64,000 bases of DNA from Portulaca oleracea (Eukaryota > Streptophyta > Magnoliopsida > Caryophyllales > Portulacaceae): the NCBI GenBank assembly GCA_029582165.1, contig CM055870.1:48626513-48690512 (forward strand), in the 5' to 3' direction. Positions 56,103 to 64,000 of this stretch are shown here, one piece after another. Under the pieces are notes generated by a model, which made no database searches, was not told the origin of the DNA, and worked only from the letters and a program-made list of their open reading frames with translations. The translations under genes and the position numbers were made by a program. Position 1 is the stretch's first letter. Each line of letters opens with the position of its first letter.

Positions 56103-57599
56103 ATGGTTCGATCTAAGAGAGCCCGCACCGATGAGGAAGGTACACCTTCACCACCGCCCGAGTCTTCATCGGCGGCGGTGGATAAAGATCGTTACAAGGC
56201 CCAACCGCCCACGCTTCTTCGGGCTGAACCGGAATTGCGAATTCGGTTCAGGGATGAGCATCATCGAGAGAGGTATGAGCTTTATCAACATCGGAAACTT
56301 TTTGCTCCGGACACTTATGATGAAGCCACGGTGAAGAGGGTATATTGTGGCCCCAGTTTTGATTTTATCATAAGGACCTTGGGCTGGGAATCTATCATTA
56401 AGATTGACGAATCTCTTTACGATCAACCGATTCTTGAGTTCCTCAGTTCTTTCCAAGTTGAGGATGTTGATACACGCCACGCTAAGTTCCGTTATAGGGT
56501 GGACAACAAGGAAAAAACTTGCACGGTGCAAGAGTTTTGTCAAGCACTTGGGTTACCGGCGGATGGGTTGTATTATGAGGAGAGTGTGCACTTTGATGAA
56601 CAAATCGCTATGAAGAGTCTTACTTGTTGGCGTCGGAAACACCAAACGTCAAATGCTCTTGAGGATTGCTCCTTCTTAACCAGAAATTCCAAGTCTCGTG
56701 ACTTGTGTAACTTAGCGATTCGAATCTTTCATCGCATAGTTTCAAGTTCGGTCTTCGGAAGAGATGATGGGAGGGCGAATGTGCGGAGGGATGATTTGTT
56801 TATCATCTTTAACACCCTCCAAGGGAAGCGGGTGAACACAGGGTCGTGCATTTTGCATTGCTTCAAAGACATTACCTCTAAGCACCTTACCTCTACAATT
56901 GGAATGGGGCATATTATTTGCCACTTTTTGATGAAGCAACATTTTGGAGGATATATCCGCAAGTTCACCCCGAGATATTTTCCCGACCCCATCGACGGTA
57001 TTAGGTTGCAACGCATGGGTATCCTTGAGCGTCACAACACAAAGCATATATACAAGTACGGCTCGGATAAGTATGCAACTTCCATTCATTTGGACCATGC
57101 GCGAGCCGCACGTTGGATGGATGTGACCAATCAACACAACTGATCATGTGGCGAAAATCCAAGGAGCACCCGTCGAGTTCGGGGGCCCGATGACCCATTT
57201 GTGAGCGGAAATGTGGAAGAAGAGGAAGAGCCGGCAACCCAGGGTGAGGCTAGTGGTAGTAATTCCCAAGAGATTACGATGGGGCACTTGGCAAGCCGAT
57301 TGGACCAACTAAGTATTGACCTCCGTGAACAGCGAACTTTGCTACAAAGTACACACAACTTGATGGAGAGTCAACAGGAACTCCTTCGTGCGCAGCAGTC
57401 AACTCTTGAACGGCACGAAGGATATTTTCAGCGCTATGACGAGTACTTCCATCAACAGAATCAATATTGGAGGGATTGGGGATATTACCACTATGCTATC
57501 GCCGACCATTCGCCAGCACCGCCCGACTATGTCAACCAGTATTACCCGACTTACTTCCCCTACTATCCGTACCCTCCTCCGGGAGGTGATGAGCAGTGA
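56103..57599 (+). pseudogene. ATHILA ORF1-type protein with one in-frame stop
   Basis: From ATG 56103 the frame runs to a TGA at 57141-57143 (346 residues) and then, in the same frame, stays open to 57599. The first part matches the ATHILA ORF-1 family (PF03078): RFRDEHHRERYELYQHRKLF, then VKRVYCGPSFDFIIRTLGW, QPILEFLSSFQVED, CTVQEFCQALGLPADGLYYE and HIICHFLMKQHFGGYI. The part after the stop has a coiled coil (ITMGHLASRLDQLSIDLREQ, LLRAQQSTLERHEGYFQRYD) and a Tyr/Pro-rich end. The family lies where Athila elements carry their env-like gene; its function is unproven. No hydrophobic signal or membrane segment is evident. Confidence 0.8.
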
Positions 57600-59388
57600 T
57601 TGTGAGCATTCCGCACTCCCCTCTTTTATTTTGCATTAGATGTGTGCTTTCAATTTTGAGATATACATGCGCGGAGGGGTTGTGTGATATTTCCGGGCAG
57701 TGGTGAGGCATTTCACCCTTGATTCCCGCCTCATATAGTGAGATTCGGGGTTGAGGTTAGTCAGTGATCATGTACATTTGTGAATACTTGAAGTTTCTTT
57801 TTCTGATGTTGCTTTCGTGGATCGTGTGCTGGGATGTGCGTTCACTTGGCGACCTTCAGGTATCATCTTTTAACCATCCTTCTCATTGTGAATATATTGT
57901 TGATCCATGAGGTATGCTTGATTTTCTTTTTGGGTGGCGAACCCCGTGAGTGTGAATGTTGGGATATTATTGTTGTTGGAGTCGTGTGGGTTCGGGTCGC
58001 CACCAATTATTGTTTGTTATGTGTTGTTGTGTGTTTTTAGGTTTTCTACCTTATTTGTGACACCCTTCTTCTCACAATGGGGACATTGTGAAGTTTTGTG
58101 TGGGAGTGGGGGGTGATACTTCCATTTGTCATGGGTAGATCACCTAGTTTTTGAGTCTTTGTTTTCGTTTTTTGTAGTTTGTGTCGAAAAATTTGAAAAA
58201 TTTTGTGTGAAAGGGAGAAAAAAGGGAGTGAAAAACCTTGAAAGTTTTCGTTTTTCGTTTTGTTTTTGTTTTTGCTTTGTTTCTTGGATTTCGTTGTTGA
58301 AATCAGGAAGCCGTTCTTAATCTTCTTTGAAAGAAACCGGTTTGAGCATTTTCGACCCTAACTTGGGCGATTGTCATGACTTACCTTAATTAGATTCTTT
58401 TCATCAAGTGTCTAGTGAGATCCCATTTTGTCTTTTTATGTTCTGGTTGAAACTGGGAGATTCTAGGGGTTCATATCCGAGCTTGTTTTCTAAAAAGAAA
58501 AAGAAAGAAAAAAAGAGAAAAAGCAAAAGCCAAAGCAAAAGTCAGAAAATAGCAGCAAAATTACATAATTTGACTAAGTGGGGCGTGTCGGCTTTACAAC
58601 ATCAACCACCATACACTTAGCCAACCTACACGGGCCCGGTATCAGTGGTACGGCACGGATGCCCCTTAATCCTCCTCCTATATCGCTTTGCGACGGAGAG
58701 GCGAATGGAAAAGACCGTGTTGGGAGGGTATACCCCTTATATGGGCCGTCCAATTCCCGAAAATAAGGCTAATACCGACATTAAAAAGAAGAAAAAGTTT
58801 GAAATGTTAATAAAGTGAGGGGCTCTTCCTTGCATCACCTGCGGCCCTCACCAAGCCAAGGGCGACCAAATGCGGGGAGGAGCAACCCTTTCCTTTCCTT
58901 TGTTCGTTTCCCTGTTTTATAAGCTCGGTGTGAGTCTTTTGGGTCGTCCGGGATCGATTAGCACTGTCTAAAACTCTTTCAAATGGGATTAAACTCTACA
59001 TGAGGTGTAAGGGATCAAAAATTTCTAAGATTGACAGTTGTTTGGGTTAGGTGTTGTGAGATGCTCATAACGGTTCCTTTTGGAGGATTAATATCGTTTT
59101 CTTAATTGAAACGACTTGATTCATTGAAACGAGCAGTTCTCTTTTTCTTTCCTTTTAAACTTGTTTTGTTTTTCACTTTCCCTCTCTACTTTTTCTATGG
59201 CTTTTGTGGGTATAGTTGCTATAAACCCTCACGAGATCTACCTCGTCCACCCGGGCTGCCGGGGGCTTTAAAGGGCTAGATGCATATGCTAAATGCATCC
59301 GCGATTCCTGCGAAAGTGAGTTAGGATTTTTAGTTTCTCTTTCTAGTTCTTTTCTTTGTTTTTAGTTTGCTCGGGGTGAGCAAACCCT
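57600..59388 (+). other. Athila 3' non-coding region
   Basis: T-rich and G-rich stretches without a coherent gene. TGTGTGGGAGTGG recurs at 58097-58109. A purine-rich AAAGAAAAAGAAAG run lies near 58495-58545. Short frames here have no recognisable content. Confidence 0.6.
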
Positions 59389-59401
59389 TGTGTGGGAGTG
59401 G
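59389..59401 (+). other. Polypurine tract of the Athila element
   Basis: TGTGTGGGAGTGG directly abuts the 3' LTR start TGTTCGG at 59402. Identical 13-mers lie inside the element at 54938-54950 and 58097-58109. Confidence 0.75.
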
Positions 59402-60707
59402 TGTTCGGTCTCGTTTCGAGCCGAATTCTTCTCTTTATTAGGGAGTTTTTATATGTTCTAACCCCGTATTTTATTCGAGTTATGAGATTTTTGTAGTTTT
59501 GTAGGAAAATAAGAAAGTGACCTAAAATGGTGCCAAAACGGAGCAAAAACTCAACAAATCAGGAGTGAAGGCAGAAGAGTTGCTCGACCGAGCAAGGATG
59601 TTGGCTCGCCCGAGCAATGCTCCTGGAAAAGCAGCAAGAATGGCCGATTGAATTTGAGCCAAGAAGAGGAGAGACAGAAAGCTGGCTCGCTCGAGCAACA
59701 TATTGGCTCGGTCGAGCCATGCTTCTGCACAACAACGTGGAAAAGATCGAAAAATATGGCTAAGGCAGTGAAGAAACAGAGGGCCAGCTCGCCCGAGCAA
59801 GGGCCCTGCTCGACCGAGCTGAGCTTCTGAGCTGCCGAGGAGAAGTTGCCGAGGAACGAGAAACACGCGACTGAATGCCGCCGCCGAGCCAAATCCGTTT
59901 TCTGCGTACAGGCTGGAAATGAGATGCTGCGTTTTGTGCAACTAACTTAGGTCATTATAAGAGTCTTAGCTGCGACTCCTTTGAAAGGGGATTAGCTGAA
60001 GTTTTAGTTTGTAATTAGTGGTTTTAATGATTTCTTAATTAAGCTTTTAACTTTCTCTCTCTAAGGGTTTTCTCTTGTCTTGTTCTCCAAGTTCTTGAGA
60101 CTTTGAATGTAATCAACTTTTCTTCAAGTAATTTTCAGCCTTCCTTTATCTTCATTACCTTATGCTTTAGATTTCATTGAAGTTTGCATTTGAAGGTTCC
60201 TAGATTAGCCACAAACAATCAATCTTTTAGTGAAAAAGGGGATTAAGGGCCACAAATCTTACTAGAGTGAAGATTTGAGGGTCCTTAGTAACTTAATTCA
60301 CAACTTTCTATTTTGTTCGGGGAAAGTTGTAATTGAAGATGAAGAATGAAGAATGGAGATCGATTTTTACTAGTCATCAAGGGTATGGACTACATTCTAA
60401 TCTTGTTTAGATTAATTAGTTGCTATTTAATTGCTATTTGCTTGCTTTTATCTTAGTGGTAGTTAGATTTTATTAAATGTTCATTTGATAAGCTTATAGA
60501 TTTCTTACATTTATAGTAGTAATTACTTGTTTGATTGTGTTCTTTTTAATGGTCATGTTTAGTATCATGATTAGGGATAGTTTAATCGCTTAATTTTCAT
60601 ACTTTAATGTTTTCCGCAATTGAAAACCTTTAACAAACCAAAAACCTAGACAAACCTCACACCCATCCTCGAGTTCGACATCCTTACTTAGAAACCACAA
60701 AATACGC
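59402..60707 (+). repeat. 3' LTR of the Athila element
   Basis: It is collinear with the 5' LTR but stops at AAATACGC; the last nine bases (AACCGAACA) are absent. It has perfect hairpins TTGCTCG-AC-CGAGCAA (59580-59595) and TGGCTCG-GT-CGAGCCA (59704-59719). A short segment near 59870-59920 differs in clustered fashion from 52335-52385. Confidence 0.9.
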
Positions 60708-60727
60708 GACGGTAATGCTCCGCCTTA

Positions 60728-61945
60728 TACCTAGTTATTCCCTCCAAAACATCAGTGTAACTAATTCTGTTTAAGCTAACTAACTGCCACGTCAACTAAC
60801 AAAATACAACTAACCAATGCCCTGCATCAGTCTCTGATGCCATGTCAAATCCTTCTGTGTTGGTTTGTAAACTTGAATGATCAAACAAGAATTGAGAGAA
60901 TTAAGTGAATAGAATGGGAGAGCATTTGTTATTATTTCAGAGAATCGGAAAGTGAATATAAAATCGAAACTTTTACAATCAATATAGAGAATGAAGAATA
61001 TGAAAAATATAGGAAAAATAATGATGTTAACTAACTTTTAATAGAATATTAATGACGCAACAACAACCTAGCTTGTTATTCTCTTCCTTCCAATAAAAAT
61101 CGATTTTGACGAATCCTCATGCAACAATTCTACGTCAGGTGGCTTTTTCATTAAAGATTGGTAGGGAGAATTATTAGTCAAGGTAGGGATGCATGACAAT
61201 ACTTCCATAGTAGTGAAGTCTAGATTTATAGGATGAATTACTAGTGACAACCTTGGTAGGCTACAAGGAAAGTCATATTGTAATCCAATAAGTTCTCCAA
61301 GAGAACTTTGCCAACTGTTAGCATATTAACACATGCGCAAGATTTTACAAGATATTGAACTTCTAATATGCACTTTGGGATATCATAATATCAACCATAT
61401 TTATCATGAAGGAAATATTGTACATGATTGGCTTGAAAATATAGACCACTTTGGTTTGTTCTTTATTTCGTGGAACTTTACACCAAATGGATAGTTGAAC
61501 GATATTATTTTATATGATTATAAGACTAGGCATTCTCTTATAAACCTTAATTTTTAAAAAAGAAAAACTAAACTAAAATAAATTAAAGTGATAATGAATA
61601 AATCTACCCAAAGAAAAAGAAATAGCTAAAGTATCCTAAAAAATAAATAGGAAGCATAGAGTTAAGTCCACAGTTGAATGGAAGAAATTAAAAGACAATT
61701 TCCTAATTCAGATAACATAAAGAGACTATGAAACAAAATCCTCAAACCAACTAAGTTCTACTTTTTTAAGGAAAGACATCTATAATTACATTATTATTTG
61801 TTCCCCATCTTACATCATGCCTACCTTTTTTTTCCCCATTCGTTGTAATTGTGTATTGCGTAATATATTTCACAATTTCTATATGTACAGATAATTCACA
61901 ACGAATTGCTTTAGACCCTCAGCCACTACCTCATGCCTGAAAGTT
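60728..61945. other. Sequence beyond the nest, with a second primer-site-like motif
   Basis: On the - strand TGGCATCAGAGA (60831-60842) looks like a tRNA-Met primer site with one change. TGTCAAATCC follows from 60843 in the position of an LTR edge. This hints at one or two older retrotransposon fragments interrupted by element B. From about 61000 to 61945 AT-rich sequence shows no gene or repeat I can support. Confidence 0.35.
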
Positions 61946-61953
61946 GTTACATC

Positions 61954-62210
61954 TAGGGATGTCAAAAAGTGTCCAACCAGAATATCTATTTCAATCTGAT
62001 CCGGAAAAATTCTGGTACGACCAAAGATTTTTCGTCGGAATTTCAGCTTCGACTGATTTTACTGAAAATCTGGGTTCAATATTTTCCATTTTGCTATTGA
62101 TCAAACCTTCAAGTTCAGGCTTTCCTGAATTATTTTATCCGAAAATGGATATCAGACATCAACTTTTCGTCTGATATCTGAAATGCCTCGATCCTTTTTG
62201 GACAACCCTA
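61954..62210. mobile_element. hAT-type MITE next to the GATL-like gene
   Basis: 257 bp. The ends TAGGGATGTCAAAAAG and (reverse complement) TAGGGTTGTCCAAAAAGG are inverted repeats. The flanks GTTACATC (61946-61953) and GATACATC (62211-62218) form an 8-bp target duplication with one mismatch. It is non-coding; the frame across 61944-62174 is incidental. Confidence 0.8.
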
Positions 62211-62223
62211 GATACATCATTAG

Positions 62224-63291
62224 TTAGTCTTCCAACCATGTTCTTGATGAACGATAAAGGTCATAAGGTGCCCATAGATGATCCAAGGGGCATGGCTTTC
62301 TAGAGTCCAACCTAAGCCAAGGTTTTCCTTTTCCACTCCAATGTAGTAGGCTAATAGGGCCAGGATGAAGGCTTCTACACCTACCTTCAAAGTTGTCACC
62401 ACCAAGTCCATGTTGATTCCATCTATGATCAACTGCTTGTATGTTTCCTGCGAAAATAAGCAAGAATGGTGGGAGAGATCCTAAATGGTATATTCTTTTT
62501 TGTTTTTGGATAACCATCCACTCTTCAACCTTTTGCGTGTACCCTTGTTTCTTCCACTTGTTGACATCTAACACCATCACGCCTGTGTTAAAGTAACATG
62601 GCCTTCTACCCTCAAATGTCCTTGACAACACGGGATCTTCCCAAAATGCGTCCGAGAAGTACGTCGTGAAATTTACATGGCAATATTCAGGGGCTGCTAC
62701 CACTTTGTCACCCAACTCTACATCCCATAATTTTGATATATCGTCGACCACGATGATATCTGAATCTAAGTAAATCACCCGATCAACGTCCGAGGGAAGA
62801 ATATCCGCTAGATATATTCTTGCATAATTTAGGGGTTGGTCCAAGGCTTGTCGAATAGATGTCGATATCTTTCCACGTACCCTATTGGAATCGAAACGAT
62901 ATATCTTAAAATTAAGGTAGGGAAACGTCGAAGCTATGCTTTCGAAGATCTCCGGTTCATATCTAGCAGAGAGGAAATGAAACACAAAGTTCTTTGGACA
63001 TGTGGAATGTTGTAGGATTGATAAAACGGCTGCCATGGTTCCTCGAAGGTAGTTTGCATCGAGAGTCATGGATATGTGGATCTTATCACCGTCTCTTGAA
63101 CCACATGTGCCCGCATTAACAAACGACGCGGCTTCTCGAAAGACAAGAGGGGTGTCGATTACCGAGGGACGTCGTATGATGCCAATGCGAATCCCGACGA
63201 CAAAGTTAATGTTAATGTTAAGGAGAACGAGGAGGAAAAAAGACAGGAGGCCAAGGAGTTGAATATGGGAGGAAGAGCTCCATGAGGCCAT
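62224..63291 (-). CDS. GATL: Galacturonosyltransferase-like protein, GT8 (GATL family)
   Basis: One uninterrupted exon of 355 residues from ATG 63291-63289, as usual for GATL genes. An N-terminal hydrophobic stretch (about 11-34, [13 protein letters not shown]) suggests a signal anchor or peptide for the secretory pathway. The GT8 fold is clear: [52 protein letters not shown], the metal-binding DSD at residues 176-178 ([11 protein letters not shown]), [14 protein letters not shown], and HWSGKGKPW at 317-325. GATLs are Golgi-type proteins linked to pectin and xylan synthesis; donor and acceptor are not shown by sequence. A hAT MITE begins six bases past the stop (with its duplication), so the 3' UTR must run into it. 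Confidence 0.93.
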   Translation of the reverse strand: MASWSSSSHIQLLGLLSFFLLVLLNININFVVGIRIGIIRRPSVIDTPLVFREAASFVNAGTCGSRDGDKIHISMTLDANYLRGTMAAVLSILQHSTCPKNFVFHFLSARYEPEIFESIASTFPYLNFKIYRFDSNRVRGKISTSIRQALDQPLNYARIYLADILPSDVDRVIYLDSDIIVVDDISKLWDVELGDKVVAAPEYCHVNFTTYFSDAFWEDPVLSRTFEGRRPCYFNTGVMVLDVNKWKKQGYTQKVEEWMVIQKQKRIYHLGSLPPFLLIFAGNIQAVDHRWNQHGLGGDNFEGRCRSLHPGPISLLHWSGKGKPWLRLDSRKPCPLDHLWAPYDLYRSSRTWLED

Positions 63292-64000
63292 CCTGTCAGC
63301 TATTCAGCTTTCTAACCCTACCTTTTTGGAGGTGTTGATGACAACATGAAGATAAGGGAACTAAACATCGTAAAAAAGGATGGAAGAATGAAATGAGAAG
63401 ATCGATTATTGTTGATCCATCATTGCATGGGTATAGTTTTGAGGAGGACAAACCTAAACAATCAGTCAAAAAGGATTCTATTTTAGAAAATGCTATAATT
63501 TTTAACTCCTAACCTATATTCTCGCTTTCGTAGATTTCACAAAATTTAGGGGCGTAATGCATTCCCTTAACTTAGGAATTAATGGAGGAAATCCTTAGCT
63601 TCTATGAGTATAAAAATTCATGGTGTCTTGGCACCAACGTTAACATTTCCTTGAAAGAAAACTTCAATTATCACATCAAATGCAAATAATAATAAGGACT
63701 GCACACTATGATTTAATGCATCTTGCCCAACGGAAAATAGAAATTAGATTAGTACTTAGAACTGTTCGTTGCACAACCTTGAAGTTTTGCACATATTAAT
63801 AGAGTTATTTTTTTTTAAAAAAGTGCAGATATTGTAATAGTTACATATAATTTTGAAATTTGTACATATATATTTCACATATTATGTTTTCTAAACTTCG
63901 ATTTAGTATTTGTTTTTCATTTGTAAAAGGAACCTTCTTTTAAAAGTAAAAATATTGGTGGAGAGAATATAAGAAAACCATTAACAAAAGGATTATTGGA
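63292..64000 (-). other. Upstream region of the GATL-like gene
   Basis: About 700 bp of AT-rich sequence upstream of the ATG on the - strand. No TATA box or known element stood out clearly. No other gene is visible up to the window end. Confidence 0.4.

Larger units (their letters stand above)
51867..60707 (+). mobile_element. Non-autonomous Athila-type retrotransposon nested in element B
   Basis: Two LTRs (51867-53182 and 59402-60707) differ by only about ten scattered bases plus one short cluster. The LTR begins TGTTCGG and the 5' copy ends CCGAACA, a perfect inverted terminus. The primer site TGGCGCCGTTGCCGGGGA is that of Athila elements (tRNA-Asp type). The 6.2-kb interior has a small CCHC protein, an acidic continuation and an ATHILA ORF1-type protein, but no protease, RT or integrase. 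The presumed duplication CTTCG (51862-51866) is missing on the right because of a short deletion. It is the youngest large insertion of this nest. Confidence 0.9.
47753..60722 (+). mobile_element. Non-autonomous chromovirus-type LTR element (element B) hosting an Athila insertion
   Basis: The 5' LTR is 47753-48854, the 3' LTR 50817-51866 plus a last piece 60708-60722. A 5-bp duplication CCTTA flanks the whole at 47748-47752 and 60723-60727. The tRNA-Met-type primer site, gag and polypurine tract are present; protease, RT, RNase H and integrase are absent, and the internal part is only about 1.96 kb. It therefore needs enzymes from a relative; element A at 1-1770 has a related LTR end and the same polypurine tract and is a plausible partner type. 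The 3' LTR was later split by the Athila element. Confidence 0.9.

Noticed and set aside
1..64000. tRNA, rRNA or microRNA genes
   Set aside because: None could be recognised by eye; the hairpins found are too short or too repetitive to be called microRNA precursors.

Overview
The window is nuclear DNA of a flowering plant, probably a eudicot. The evidence is spliced GT-AG genes, an F-box/LRR gene closely matching Arabidopsis FBL4, a GATL-type GT8 glycosyltransferase, and a dense load of plant LTR retrotransposons, LINEs and MITEs. Only two host genes look intact: the FBL4-like gene (eight exons, 32093-45521, + strand) and the single-exon GATL-like gene (62224-63291, - strand). Almost everything else is transposable-element DNA, much of it nested.

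Layout. 1-1770 is the 3' end of a chromovirus (integrase tail plus 3' LTR), followed by a remnant with an RNA-recognition motif on the - strand. 3477-30387 is a three-level nest. A short G-rich hAT-type element (8-bp duplication GTGATATA) was hit by a Tat-lineage Ty3/gypsy element (3524-29823, - strand), and that was hit by a 7.8-kb L1-type LINE (6306-14124, 13-bp duplication GGAGTGCAACTCT). The Tat element has a decayed gag-protease-RT-integrase on the - strand. Antisense to it are two intron-containing host-like genes: a plant mobile domain (PMD) gene at 14290-18255 and a second gene resembling DUF7745 proteins at 18951-20655. Minisatellites fill its 3' untranslated region. A Stowaway-like MITE lies at 30487-30945, upstream of the FBL4-like gene, whose large introns hold further TE debris.

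47753-60722 is a second nest. A non-autonomous chromovirus (gag only, tRNA-Met type primer site, 5-bp duplication CCTTA) carries a young, non-autonomous Athila-type element (51867-60707, tRNA-Asp type primer site) in its 3' LTR. The Athila copy has a small CCHC protein and an ATHILA ORF1-type protein but no pol. A hAT MITE sits between this nest and the GATL-like gene, six bases past the stop codon.

Two families of short hairpin palindromes with compensating stem changes stand out. One has the core CTCG-NN-CGAG and occurs in chromovirus and Athila sequences. The other has the core GCC-GCGT-GGC and occurs in the Tat LTRs and antisense-gene region. They are the places where otherwise near-identical LTR pairs differ most. 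I cannot explain them from known LTR functions. All calls were made by eye; no alignment, database search or folding program was run.
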